From assembly GCA_016871755.1 (NCBI GenBank), contig VHCJ01000007.1, positions 1-64,000 of the forward strand: DNA of 64,000 nt, in the 5' to 3' direction. How positions within the stretch are numbered: the stretch's first letter is position 1; each line of letters opens with the position of its first letter. The notes beneath the pieces are model-generated. The model had not been told where the DNA came from, made no database searches, and saw only the letters and a list, made by a program, of their open reading frames with translations. This document shows, piece after piece, positions 25,321 to 34,157 of the stretch. The position numbers and the translations under genes were made by a program. Source of the stretch: Verrucomicrobiota bacterium (GTDB lineage Bacteria > Verrucomicrobiota > Verrucomicrobiia > Opitutales > Opitutaceae).

Positions 25321-25572
25321 ATGAAAACCCCGCTGCTCCCGAACGAACATCTGATCAAGGACGGGGCGGCCAACCTCCAGCGGGGTGTCACGGTGGTGGA
25401 CTTGGCGCAGGTGCAGTCGACGCGGGCGTGTTGGACGAAGTTTCTTGGTTTGATTCCGCTCTTCCCGAATTCCTTGGCCGTTTACACCAAGGAAGGCACG
25501 GAATTCAGGTTCGTGCTGTTCGGGCGGCACGCGTGGAACGCGGCGATTCAGGCTCGGCTTCAAGCGCGCTGA
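25321..25572 (+). CDS. small GRAM/PH-like domain protein
   Basis: An 83-residue protein starting MKTPLLPNEHLIKDGAANLQRG. The pattern of a short leader, LLPNEHLIKDGAA, then a beta-rich stretch (VTVVDLAQVQST, LAVYTKEGTEFRFVLFG) and a closing amphipathic helix resembles bacterial GRAM/PH-like domains, which bind lipids or act as adaptors. It begins 10 bp after the stop of the GYF_2 membrane protein, so they are probably one transcript. ATG 25321 is preferred to the upstream in-frame ATG at 25300, which lies inside the preceding gene. Confidence 0.65.
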   Translation: MKTPLLPNEHLIKDGAANLQRGVTVVDLAQVQSTRACWTKFLGLIPLFPNSLAVYTKEGTEFRFVLFGRHAWNAAIQARLQAR

Positions 25573-25774
25573 TCGCGGTTGTCCGAGGCCGGGGAAACGC
25601 GCGGCTGCCCGCAAAGCTCACGCCCCGGCTCGCCGTCGCCGGGGTGCCGTTTCCGAGACCGGCCCGCTGCACCGACTCGAATCACCGGCCTTCCTTCTTT
25701 TGAACGCCGACTTGATTCGTAAGTCTACCTCCGTGGTGTTCTTAACGCCGTTTACCCCCAAAACCCCCAACATA

Positions 25775-25780
25775 AAGGAG
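25775..25780 (+). promoter_or_regulatory. strong Shine-Dalgarno for the two-TM miniprotein
   Basis: AAGGAG (within ATAAAGGAGAG) stands eight bases before ATG 25789. Nearly every other start in the window lacks such a site and has a pyrimidine-rich leader, so this gene is probably translated very efficiently. Confidence 0.8.
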
Positions 25781-25788
25781 AGAGTCAG

Positions 25789-26013
25789 ATGATCGACAAT
25801 ATCACTGGGTTCCTGCGCAAGTTGACGGAGCTAGCGGTCGCACTGCTGGCCTTAGCCGTCGTCGTCCAAGTTGTGTTCGGTACCGCTGTACCGTTCCTCA
25901 ACGTGGATGTCGTGGGCAATCTCACGAAGGTGATCGCGGCCCTCGGATCGAGTGGCTTGGTTGGTTTGATCGCTGTTGCGGTGCTCTACGCCGTACTGAA
26001 CAAGAAGGCCTAA
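25789..26013 (+). CDS. 74-residue two-TM membrane protein, unknown function
   Basis: The sequence has an amphipathic start (MIDNITGFLRKLTELAVALL), a first hydrophobic helix (about residues 12-36), a short polar turn with NVDVVGNL, then a Gly-rich amphipathic stretch (IAALGSSGLVGLIAVAVLY) and a KKA tail. There is no typical cleavable signal peptide. An exact AAGGAG eight bases before the ATG and a UUCG-loop terminator 22 bp behind the stop frame it as a strongly expressed single gene. The two-helix layout recalls VirB2/TrbC pilin subunits and circular-bacteriocin or holin-like peptides, but no family signature is certain. Neighbouring genes give no hint of its job. Confidence 0.75.
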   Translation: MIDNITGFLRKLTELAVALLALAVVVQVVFGTAVPFLNVDVVGNLTKVIAALGSSGLVGLIAVAVLYAVLNKKA

Positions 26014-26034
26014 GCACCTCGCGGTCTTGTGTGC

Positions 26035-26065
26035 AGCCGCCGACCTTCGGGTCGGCGGCTTTTTT
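26035..26065 (+). terminator. intrinsic terminator with UUCG loop
   Basis: An 11-bp perfect stem (AGCCGCCGACC with GGTCGGCGGCT), TTCG tetraloop, and six T residues at 26060-26065, just behind the two-TM miniprotein gene. Confidence 0.95.
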
Positions 26066-26203
26066 GTCGGTGGTAAACGGGGAGTGAAGCCGCAACCGCG
26101 CCTCCGGGTCGAAGTGCCGGAGTCGATGAGATAGGGCGGTGAGCGGGCATTGCGCCTTGGCGCGAAGTCCCTTTAGTGGCAACTCGTAGAAGTACGTATC
26201 CCC

Positions 26204-29200
26204 ATGAATCACGTTTTCAGCCCTCTCTCGCGGGTCGTGGCGATGGCCGTCGGGCTGTTGCTGGGGTTGGCGAGTGATGCCGGGGCGCAGGAGTCGCGTC
26301 TCGCCAACCTTGCGATCCGCGCCGAGGCGGCGGCGGGTGAACCGCTGATCGTCGGCTTCAATGTGGGGGCCGGGGCCGAGAAGACGGTGCTGATTCGTGC
26401 GGTCGGCCCGCCGCTGGGAATTTTTGGGGTGCCGTCGCCGCTGGCGGATCCACGCCTGGAGCTGTTCGCGTCGGATGGCCGCAAGATCGGCGAGAACGAC
26501 AACCACGTCGCGGCCGATGCGCCCGTCTTCACGCAAGTCGGAGCGTTTGCCCTCGCGGCCGGTTCCAAGGACGCCGCAATCGTCGCGCGGCTGGGCGGCG
26601 GCGGCTACACCGTGCACGTCACGGGCGCCGCCGGCACCCGCGGCACGACGTTGGTGGAAGTGTATGAAGTGGGTGGGACAGGCACGCCCCTGACGAATCT
26701 CTCGGCGCGGGCGAAGGTCGGGACCGGTGATGCCATCCTGATTACCGGCCTGGTACTGTCGCCGGGCGCGACCTCGCGGCGGCTGCTCATGCGGGCGGTG
26801 GGGCCGGGTCTGGAGCCCTTTGGCGTGACGGGGCTGCTGACGAACCCCCGTCTCGAACTTTTTCAAGGCGGAACCCGCATCGCGGAGAACGATGATTGGG
26901 GCACGCCGACCGGCTTGTATGCGGCGTCGGCAGACGCCCTGAGTGACGCCTTCCGGCGCAGCGGGGCCTTCGCGCTCCCGGCGGGGAGCCGCGATGCGGC
27001 GATTTACACGACCCTGCCTCCGGGCGGCTACACCCTGCAAGTCAGCGGGGTGGGCGGACGCACTGGCGAGGCCTTGGTTGAAGTGTACGACCTGACCGGG
27101 CAGCCGGAGCCGCCGGTGCAGCTTGCCTCGAGTCTCTACTTCACGACCCTGCGGCCCGCGGCGTCGGCGACCTCCTCGACGGCGAGCGGCTTTGCCTCGA
27201 TCACCTTCAACGCGGAAGGCGTGGCGTTGGTCAATGCGCGCCTCTCCAACCTCAGCTCGGCTCAGACCTCGGCGTACCTGCGCGTAGCCGGCACGGGAGA
27301 TTACCTGCTCGCGCTCCCGGCGGGGCAGGTCTCGCAGCGCGAATGGCGCATCGATGCGGTCGGGGCGTACTCGCGCAACGACATCCTCCGCGCGCTGAAT
27401 GAAGGACGCATCTATCTCAGCGTCGGCTCGGCGCGCTTTCCGGACGGGGAGGTCACGGGCACGATGGTGTCGTCGCGTGGCTCGCAGACCTTCGTCACGC
27501 CGCGGGAGCCTCCGGCGCTGGCGGCGTCGGCGCTGGCCCAGCCGGATGCGGTGGCGGCGTCGCGTTTCCTGACCCAAGCCACGTTCGGTCCCACCCTGGC
27601 GTCGATCGACGAAGTCCGCCGCGGCGGCATCCGCGAATGGATCCGCGCGCAGCAGGCGCTGCCGGCGACCTCGCTGCTGGCGCTGGTGCGGGAGGATGCG
27701 ACCCGTTTCCCGCCGCCGGAGAAGAACCCGGACGGCATGGAGATTTCGCGGATCGACTTCTATTTCACGCACAACGTCGCGTGGTGGAAGCTGGCGCTCG
27801 CCTCGCCGGACCAGCTCCGCCAGCGCGTGGCGTTCGCGCTCAGCCAGATCTTCGTGATCGCCGGGGATGAAACGCACCGAGCGGAGCCTATGGCGCAGTA
27901 CTACGACGCCCTCGCGCAGGAAGCGTTCGGGAATTTCCGGACCCTGTTGGAGCGCGTCACCCTCCATCCCGAGATGGCGTGGTACCTCACCTTCCTCCGC
28001 AACCAGAAGGCGGATCCGGCGAAAGGCACCAGCCCGGACGAGAACTACGCGCGCGAAATCCAGCAACTCTTCACCATCGGCCTCGTGCAGCTGCAGCCGG
28101 ACGGGACCCTCCTGCTCGACTCGCAGGGCCTACCGATCCCGACCTACGACAACCGCACGATCACGGAGACGGCGAAAGTCTTCACCGGGTGGACGTATCG
28201 GAACCGCAACAACAACTTTTATAGCGACCCGGCGTGGTCGGATCCGGGCGGCTTCGCGAACAGTGCGCTCTACTCCAACTCGAACGGCCGGATGCAGCCG
28301 ATGGTGTGCTACGAAGACTTTCACGACCGCACGGAGAAGCGCGTGATCAGCCTTGAACAGCGCCCCCCGCGTGAGGCCACGCCCACGATCATTCCGGCGG
28401 GCCTGAACGGTGCAGATGAACTCCGCATCCTCCTCGACACGCTCTTCCGCCATCCGAACACGGGACCCTTCATCTGCCGGCAGCTCATCCAGCGACTCGT
28501 GACCAGTAATCCCAGCCCCGGTTACGTGCACCGCGTGGCCCAGGTCTTTGCGGACAACGGCAACGGCATCCGCGGCGACCTCGGTGCGGTGGTGACGGCG
28601 ATTCTGACCGACTACGAAGCGCGCTCTCCGGAAGTCGCGGCGAATGTGGGTTTCGGGAAAGTGAAGGAACCCCTTCTGCGCACGACGGCGATGCTGCGCG
28701 TGTTGAAGACCCAGGCGCCGAATGGCCGTTACGCCGACTCGTATCACGGGGATCCGCGTGGCTCCTTCTACCCGGTCGGCTTCTTCGCCGGGGCGGGGAA
28801 TTCGACTTACTCCTTTGGTCAGGCGCTCTTCCGCTCGCCCTCGGTCTTCAACTTCTACTCGCCGACCTATTCGGCCCCCGGCCCCCTGGCCGATGCGGGT
28901 TTGGTGGCGCCGGAGATGCAGATCACGGATTCGAATCTGTCGATCCGGACGCCGAACCGCCTGACCGAATTGATCAACCTGCAGCCACCGGATGAGTCTA
29001 AGGCGCCGACGCCCTCGCCCTTCATGCGGCATGACTTCAGCGAACTCCTCGCCGTCAGTGCGGATCCGGCGGCGCTGATCGACCGCTTGAACCTCCTTTT
29101 CTGCGGCGGCCAGATGACGACGCTGACGAAGAAGGCGCTGGCCGACGTGATCAATGCGACGAGCGTGGTGCAGACCCTCGCGAACTCCCCGACGCCCGCG

Positions 29201-29983
29201 AAGCATGCTGCGAACACGACCCGCTGGGGCACGCAGCTCGCGGTGCCGGCTGCGGCGGCCGCAGCGTTTGATCCGAAAGGATCGTTCACGATGGAGGGCT
29301 GGTTCCACCCCGTGGCGAGCGTGGGACAGTGGGGTGCGTGGCTGATGGGCAAGCGCGGCAATTTTGACGGCGACCCCTGGGCGATCTACCAAGTCTCGTT
29401 GAACGGCAGTGGCAGTGGCCCCGACCACGGCAAGATCACCTTTATGATCGCGACGGCAGGTCGTGGCACTGGCACCTGGCTCTCGTCGCCGAGCGCACTT
29501 CCGGTGGGCCGTTGGAGCCACGTGGCGGCGGTGCTCGATGGACTGACGATGCGCCTTTTCGTGAATGGCGTGGAAGTCGCGCAGCGGGCCGCCTCCGGGC
29601 CGCCGCTCGCGGATGCGACGGCGCGTTTCTCGATCGGCGGGGCCGTGCAGAGTGATGGCCCTGGGGGCGCACCGAACTTCGACGGCAGTGTCGCGCAGGT
29701 GCGCTTCTGGAACGTGGCCCGCTCGGCGGCGCAGCTTGCGCAAGGCATGAAGGAGCCTCAGATCGTCGAACGGACCGGGCTGGTGGCGGGCTGGCTCATC
29801 AACGAAGGTCAAGGTGCGACCGTTCCGGATTACTCGGGGAACGGTCATCACCTGGCGACCCCTCGGAATCAGCCCTGGCTCCCGGTGATGACGTGGGTGC
29901 CGGCCGACGGCACCGGCCTCGAGCGAGTGCAGTCGGCGTTGCATCTGATCGTGGTCGCGCCGGATGCGGCGCTCCAGCGCTAG
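26204..29983 (+). CDS. large exported DUF1800 protein with CHRD and LamG-type domains
   Basis: A 1259-residue secreted protein. A signal peptide (residues 1-28) is followed by two copies of a beta-rich repeat of about 130 residues, each with RAVGP, PRLELF, ENDD/ENDN and GxALVEVYxL-type motifs (residues 32-160 and 162-300); this repeat is common in verrucomicrobial exported proteins. A CHRD domain follows (about 306-425), then the DUF1800 domain (about 452-960: ASRFLTQATFGPT, LTFLRNQKADPAKG, FGQALFRSPSVFNFY), and a LamG-like concanavalin domain (about 1005-1215: GSFTMEGWFHP, GRWSHVAAVLDG). A DUF1501 gene begins 20 bp later, the usual partner of DUF1800. The role is probably in extracellular polymer handling; the reaction is unknown. 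Confidence 0.9.
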   Translation: MNHVFSPLSRVVAMAVGLLLGLASDAGAQESRLANLAIRAEAAAGEPLIVGFNVGAGAEKTVLIRAVGPPLGIFGVPSPLADPRLELFASDGRKIGENDNHVAADAPVFTQVGAFALAAGSKDAAIVARLGGGGYTVHVTGAAGTRGTTLVEVYEVGGTGTPLTNLSARAKVGTGDAILITGLVLSPGATSRRLLMRAVGPGLEPFGVTGLLTNPRLELFQGGTRIAENDDWGTPTGLYAASADALSDAFRRSGAFALPAGSRDAAIYTTLPPGGYTLQVSGVGGRTGEALVEVYDLTGQPEPPVQLASSLYFTTLRPAASATSSTASGFASITFNAEGVALVNARLSNLSSAQTSAYLRVAGTGDYLLALPAGQVSQREWRIDAVGAYSRNDILRALNEGRIYLSVGSARFPDGEVTGTMVSSRGSQTFVTPREPPALAASALAQPDAVAASRFLTQATFGPTLASIDEVRRGGIREWIRAQQALPATSLLALVREDATRFPPPEKNPDGMEISRIDFYFTHNVAWWKLALASPDQLRQRVAFALSQIFVIAGDETHRAEPMAQYYDALAQEAFGNFRTLLERVTLHPEMAWYLTFLRNQKADPAKGTSPDENYAREIQQLFTIGLVQLQPDGTLLLDSQGLPIPTYDNRTITETAKVFTGWTYRNRNNNFYSDPAWSDPGGFANSALYSNSNGRMQPMVCYEDFHDRTEKRVISLEQRPPREATPTIIPAGLNGADELRILLDTLFRHPNTGPFICRQLIQRLVTSNPSPGYVHRVAQVFADNGNGIRGDLGAVVTAILTDYEARSPEVAANVGFGKVKEPLLRTTAMLRVLKTQAPNGRYADSYHGDPRGSFYPVGFFAGAGNSTYSFGQALFRSPSVFNFYSPTYSAPGPLADAGLVAPEMQITDSNLSIRTPNRLTELINLQPPDESKAPTPSPFMRHDFSELLAVSADPAALIDRLNLLFCGGQMTTLTKKALADVINATSVVQTLANSPTPAKHAANTTRWGTQLAVPAAAAAAFDPKGSFTMEGWFHPVASVGQWGAWLMGKRGNFDGDPWAIYQVSLNGSGSGPDHGKITFMIATAGRGTGTWLSSPSALPVGRWSHVAAVLDGLTMRLFVNGVEVAQRAASGPPLADATARFSIGGAVQSDGPGGAPNFDGSVAQVRFWNVARSAAQLAQGMKEPQIVERTGLVAGWLINEGQGATVPDYSGNGHHLATPRNQPWLPVMTWVPADGTGLERVQSALHLIVVAPDAALQR

Positions 29984-30002
29984 CCTTTGCCCTGTTCCCC
30001 TC

Positions 30003-31415
30003 ATGAGTCGCCCCCTGCCCAATCTCCCCCGCCGCGAGTTTCTTCGGCAGGCCTGCTGCGCCGGTGTCGGCACCCTTGGAATGTTCTCCGCGATGTCGCA
30101 GCTGCGCCTCGTGGGTGCGCTGGCCGCCGACGGTAATGCAGTGCGCACGGCCGCCGCTTCGGCCGGCGGAGATTACAAGGCGTTGGTCTGCTTCTTCCTG
30201 AACGGAGGCAACGACGGCAACAGCATCCTCGTGCCGACGGCCGAGGCGGACTACGCAGCGTACGCGAAGGCGCGCGGCGATCTGGCGATCCTGCGCAAGG
30301 ACCTCCGCGCGATCACGCCGCGGCTGTACCGCGATGGCCGGGCGTACGGCCTCAACCCGAATCTCGCGGAAGTCGCTGACCTCTTCGACCAAGGCAAGGT
30401 GGCGTTCGTCGGCAACGTGGGCACGCTGGTGCGGCCGACCACGATGGCGGACTACACGGCGGGTCGCGCGCTGCCGCTGCAGCTGTACTCGCACCTTGAT
30501 CAATCGATCCAGTGGCAAAGCAGCATTGTCGACCAACCCATCTTCCGGACCGGTTGGGGCGGGCGCATGGCGGACCTGCTGCAGTCGATGAACGAGAACA
30601 GCCGGCTCTCGATGGCGATCACGCTCGGCGGGTCGAGTTACTTTCAAGTCGGCGAACAGGTGGCGCCGTACGCCGTCGATCAAGGCGGGGCGGACCTGCT
30701 CAACGGCTTTTGGAGTTCGGGTCGCGAGGCGGAGCGGTACCAGGCGACGAAGCGCCTGCTCGCGGCCGGGCATCCGAACGTGATCGGCTCGGCGTTTGCT
30801 GGCGCCACTGGTTCGGCGGTGGATTCCGCGGAATTTCTCTGGGACGCGCTCAACAAGGGCGCGCAATTGAAGACGGTTTTCGCATCGGACGGAACCGCGC
30901 AGCGCCTCCGCATGGTGGCGCGCTTGATCGGCATGGCGCCGAGCCTGGGGCTGCGGCGGCAGGTCTTCTTCGTGAACATCGGCGGCTACGACGTGCATGC
31001 GGCGCAGGTGACGGCGCACGCGACCCTGCTGCGGGAGCTGAGCCGGGCGATGGGAGCGTTTTACCAGGCAACGGTGGAGTTGGGAGTGGCGGACAAAGTG
31101 ACCTCGTTTACGGCGTCGGACTTCGGGCGTTCGTACAATCCGAATGCCGACGGCACGGATCACGCGTGGGGCAATATCCAGTGGGTGATGGGCGGCGCGG
31201 TGGCCGGCCGGGAAGTCTACGGCAAGATGCCGAGCCTCGAGGTCGGCGCGCCGGACGATACCGGCCGCGGCCGATGGATCCCGTCGACCAGCGTCGACGA
31301 ATACAACGCGGTGCTCGCGCGGTGGTTTGGCGTGAGCGAGGCGAACCTGCCGACGGTTCTGCCCAACATTGGCCGCTTTGCGCGCGGGAATCTCGGATTT
31401 CTCTCCCCGGCATGA
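30003..31415 (+). CDS. DUF1501 domain protein with Tat-type signal, partner of the DUF1800 protein
   Basis: A 470-residue protein. The N-terminus has a twin-arginine signal (LPRREFLRQACCAGVGTLG), indicating folded export. The DUF1501 body shows VCFFLNGGNDGNSILVPT, PNLAEVADLFDQGKVAFVGNVG, VFFVNIGGYDVHAAQ and FTASDFGRSYNPNADGTDH, the conserved alkaline-phosphatase-like fold segments. It starts 20 bp after the DUF1800 gene and its stop overlaps the next start (ATGA at 31412), so the three genes form an operon. DUF1800-DUF1501 pairs are widespread in Verrucomicrobiota and Planctomycetota with unknown biochemical role. Confidence 0.88.
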   Translation: MSRPLPNLPRREFLRQACCAGVGTLGMFSAMSQLRLVGALAADGNAVRTAAASAGGDYKALVCFFLNGGNDGNSILVPTAEADYAAYAKARGDLAILRKDLRAITPRLYRDGRAYGLNPNLAEVADLFDQGKVAFVGNVGTLVRPTTMADYTAGRALPLQLYSHLDQSIQWQSSIVDQPIFRTGWGGRMADLLQSMNENSRLSMAITLGGSSYFQVGEQVAPYAVDQGGADLLNGFWSSGREAERYQATKRLLAAGHPNVIGSAFAGATGSAVDSAEFLWDALNKGAQLKTVFASDGTAQRLRMVARLIGMAPSLGLRRQVFFVNIGGYDVHAAQVTAHATLLRELSRAMGAFYQATVELGVADKVTSFTASDFGRSYNPNADGTDHAWGNIQWVMGGAVAGREVYGKMPSLEVGAPDDTGRGRWIPSTSVDEYNAVLARWFGVSEANLPTVLPNIGRFARGNLGFLSPA

Positions 31416-32029
31416 CCCCCCGACGCCGCTTCTGGATCGCGATCCTGCTCGCCGCGGGCACGGTGCTGCTTTGGTGGCTGGGCCGCCCCTTGCCTCCGGC
31501 GCCTGCACCATCGAGCGCGATCCCGTCGGCGGATCGCGCCTCGGGAAACGGTGACGCCTCGCCGCGAACGGCGTCGACGCCCGTGGTCGAGGATCAGCGC
31601 GGCCCGGCTCCGGTGCCGGCCGGTGCGGCCATTGGCGCAGCAGACGGTGGAGTGGGTGCGGCGGCGGCCGCCCGCCTTGACACCCCGGAAGCGCGGTTGG
31701 CGGAGCGCTTGAATCATCCAGAGCACACCCTGCGAGAGGATGTGGCGGTGGTTGGATCGATGGTGGCGGCGTTTCGATCGATCTTCCGGGACATGGGCAA
31801 TCCGGTGGGTGACAACCACGACATCACGGCGGCGCTGAAAGGCCGCAACCCGCGCGGGCTGGTGTTTCTGCTGCCGGATCACCCGGCGATCGGACCGGAT
31901 GGACAGCTGCGCGACCGCTTCGGCAACCCCTTTCACTTCCACGCCGAGTCCGGCACCCGCATGGTGGTACGCTCCGCCGGCCCGGACGGCCGTCTGTACA
32001 CCCCCGACGACGTGACCATGATCCCCTGA
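31412..32029 (+). CDS. membrane-anchored protein with prepilin/GspG-like C-terminus
   Basis: A 205-residue protein. One N-terminal hydrophobic helix (FWIAILLAAGTVLLWWLG) is followed by a Pro/Ala/Gly-rich linker to about residue 85. The C-terminal 100 residues contain ALKGRNPRGLVFLL, LRDRFGNPFHFH, VVRSAGPDGRLYTPDDV. The GPDG...DD pattern is the calcium-binding C-terminus of type II secretion pseudopilins (GspG) and Verrucomicrobia prepilins, but the N-terminus lacks the GFTLIE prepilin cleavage motif. It overlaps the DUF1501 gene by four bases, so it is translated with it. The domain may be detached from its usual pilin helix. Confidence 0.7.
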   Translation: MTPRRRFWIAILLAAGTVLLWWLGRPLPPAPAPSSAIPSADRASGNGDASPRTASTPVVEDQRGPAPVPAGAAIGAADGGVGAAAAARLDTPEARLAERLNHPEHTLREDVAVVGSMVAAFRSIFRDMGNPVGDNHDITAALKGRNPRGLVFLLPDHPAIGPDGQLRDRFGNPFHFHAESGTRMVVRSAGPDGRLYTPDDVTMIP

Positions 32030-32461
32030 GAGGCCGAGTCCGGCGCCGTGCGCGGGTCGGTGAGGCATGCGATGGAGGTGCTGGGGCATCCGCCCCATGC
32101 CGCCTGCGCGGTGGGGTCGTTCATCCTGAACCGTTGTTGGCGGGGATCTTACATCGAAAGGGGTCAGGCTGGGGTTCACCCGATTTCTCGGACAGTAATT
32201 CCGGGGTGGGTTAGTTCAGGTTGGATTCAAACGAGATCGGGCTGACGTAGCCAAGGCTCGAGTGGAGCCTGGTGCGGTTGTAGAAGCTCTCGATGTGGTC
32301 GAAGAGCGCGGTGCGGGCGTCGGCGCGGGTGGCGGCGGGGGCGGGCCGTTTGTCGCTCGCAAAAATCGGGCGGATTGGTCAGGGTCTGGGCGTCGAAGGT
32401 CGCTGGGCCGACGCCCCTGAGGGGACAGCGCTTGGAGGTCCTCGACTTGCTCGATCCCCCC
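32030..32461. other. 432-bp gap holding an IS3 transposase relic and an element-like motif
   Basis: The gap contains the C-terminal transposase remnant at 32211-32330, the sequence GGGTTCACCCGATTTCTCGGACAG before it (an IS end candidate), and GGGGTCAGGCT at 32160-32170, which resembles the end of the 106-bp elements but lacks the TTTG part. Nothing else recognisable. Confidence 0.6.
32211..32330 (-). pseudogene. IS3-family transposase (OrfB) C-terminal relic
   Basis: On the minus strand the last 39 codons read TRADARTALFDHIESFYNR, then TRLHSSLGYVSPISFESNLN and stop TAA at 32213-32211. This is the hallmark end of IS3-family integrase-type transposases (ARxALFxYIExFYNxxRxHSxLGYxSP). No upstream rve catalytic domain is present, so only a fragment of an old insertion remains. 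The reading frame is uninterrupted within the fragment. Confidence 0.85.
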
Positions 32462-34039
32462 ATGAACTCCCTTCCGCTTCCGCGCCTGAACCGCGCGGCG
32501 TTTGAGCGGCGTATCCTGGTGGCCGGCGTGATGCTGGCTGGTTTTGGGCCCGCCTTGCGGGCTGCGGAGGGCACGGCGTCGCCACCGGTGCTGCGCGCTG
32601 CCGCCGTCACGTTTTCGGTTCAGCCGCGCGTCGGCATGCCGAGCGGCGGCAGCCGCAACGCCAATCTCATCGAGGAGGTAGTGGGTGACCTCAAGTCCAC
32701 GCTCGTTTACCTGGAGTACGGCTCGACGCGGCTGTGCTTCGTGACCTCGCCTTTCGGCATCTACTACCGCGCGCTGAACCAGCCGATCCGGCAAACCTTG
32801 GCGGAGCTCCTTGCCTTGTCGCCTGCCGAGGTGATCGCCGCGAGTTCCCACAACCACACCGTGCCGGCCATCGAGCTTGGCGCGGGGCCGCCGATGATCG
32901 GCGACCGGATCGGGACGGGCATGAACGAGCTCGGGCGCGAGTACCTGGAAGCCCTCCGGGCCGCGGCGAAGGGATTGGACGCCCGGCTGGTCCCGGTGAC
33001 GGTCGAGTGGGGCGTGGCCCAGGAATCCCGCTTCACCTACAATCGGCGCGGCCGTCGGCCGGATGGCCGCAGTTACTTCATTCGTGAGGAGGACCGCGTT
33101 TTGCTGGGCGAGGATTACGTGGGCACGATCGACCCGGATGCGACGGTGGTGGTCTTCCGCGGCGCCGACGGCAAGCCCGTCGCGGCGCTTGCCTCGTACA
33201 CGGGGCACCCGGTGACGGGCTACAATCCGGAGAAGATGGCGTCGCACGGCCAGTGGCCGCAGGTGGCGTGTGAGATTCTCTCCGCGCATTTGGGCGGCGT
33301 GCCGGTCGGCTTCCTGCAGGGCTCCTGCGGCGACGTGAATTCGAAGTACATGCTTACGGGCACGCTGGCGCAGGCCGACGAGGCCGGGCGCCAGCTGGGC
33401 GAGAGCTTCATCGCCGCGGCGGGTCGTCTGCGCAAGTCGCAGCGCCCGGGGCTGGAGTGGACGCGGGCGAGGGCTATCGTGCCGCAGGCCCCGCTGCCGC
33501 CGCTCGGCCAGCTTGAGCGCGAACTCGCGGAGATCGACGGCTTCATCCAGCGCGGGCGCCGGGGTGATCCCGACACGCTGGAATGCGTCGGCATGAACTT
33601 CCCTAAGGCGCTGACCCCGCAGTACCGCGCGCGCCTCGTGGAGATCGTCCGCCCGTGGTACATCTGGGCAGTGGATCAGCGCCGCACCGGCGAGGCCGAC
33701 GGCCTGCAACCCGGGCTGAAGCTGGAGATCGTGGTGGCGCGCTTCGGCGACGTTGGCTACGTCGGCATGCCGGCGGAGACGTTTGTGCGCATCGGCCTGC
33801 GCATCAAGCGGGAGGCTCCGCTGCCCTGCGTGATCGCGGGTGGGTATGCGGACGGTTCGTACGGGTACATCCCGGATGCCGCGGCCACCGGTGACCGGGA
33901 ATACATGAGCGGATTCTTCCGGTACGTTCCCGAGCGCCTGCCGTACACCGGCGTCGGCGGTGAGGCGATGGCGGAGGTTGCCGTCCCGATTCTCGCGCGC
34001 TTCGCGAAGGCTCCGCCAGTTCCTCCGTCGGTGCGATGA
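32462..34039 (+). CDS. neutral/alkaline ceramidase-like exported hydrolase
   Basis: A 525-residue protein with an N-terminal signal (RRILVAGVMLAGFGPALRA). The sequence follows the neutral ceramidase N-terminal domain: AAAVTFSVQPRVGMPSGG near residue 45, ASSHNHTVPAIELG with the zinc-binding HNH region, SYTGHPVTGYN, QGSCGDVNSKYM, and VGYVGMPAETFVRIG. Related proteins hydrolyse ceramides or unknown amides in carbohydrate-utilisation loci of planctomycetes and Verrucomicrobia. It may act on glycolipid or another secreted substrate. ATG 32462 gives the standard start; the open frame upstream runs into the IS relic and is not used. Confidence 0.85.
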   Translation: MNSLPLPRLNRAAFERRILVAGVMLAGFGPALRAAEGTASPPVLRAAAVTFSVQPRVGMPSGGSRNANLIEEVVGDLKSTLVYLEYGSTRLCFVTSPFGIYYRALNQPIRQTLAELLALSPAEVIAASSHNHTVPAIELGAGPPMIGDRIGTGMNELGREYLEALRAAAKGLDARLVPVTVEWGVAQESRFTYNRRGRRPDGRSYFIREEDRVLLGEDYVGTIDPDATVVVFRGADGKPVAALASYTGHPVTGYNPEKMASHGQWPQVACEILSAHLGGVPVGFLQGSCGDVNSKYMLTGTLAQADEAGRQLGESFIAAAGRLRKSQRPGLEWTRARAIVPQAPLPPLGQLERELAEIDGFIQRGRRGDPDTLECVGMNFPKALTPQYRARLVEIVRPWYIWAVDQRRTGEADGLQPGLKLEIVVARFGDVGYVGMPAETFVRIGLRIKREAPLPCVIAGGYADGSYGYIPDAAATGDREYMSGFFRYVPERLPYTGVGGEAMAEVAVPILARFAKAPPVPPSVR

Positions 34040-34157
34040 GTCGTTCGCCCCACCTCGGCCCCCCGAGGCCCGGCCGTCTGCAGCGCGGCGCCCGGAGCGC
34101 GGCGCCGGGAATGTTCCTCGAGCGAAGAGTCACTCACCCGCATTTCCTGCTTTCCTC

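Noticed and set aside
25573-25700. tRNA-like CCGACTCGAATCACCGG segment
   Set aside because: No acceptor or anticodon stem can be folded around it.
32216-33709. 497-codon minus-strand frame opposite the ceramidase-like gene
   Set aside because: Antisense shadow; only the last 39 codons in another frame (32211-32330) match an IS3 transposase.
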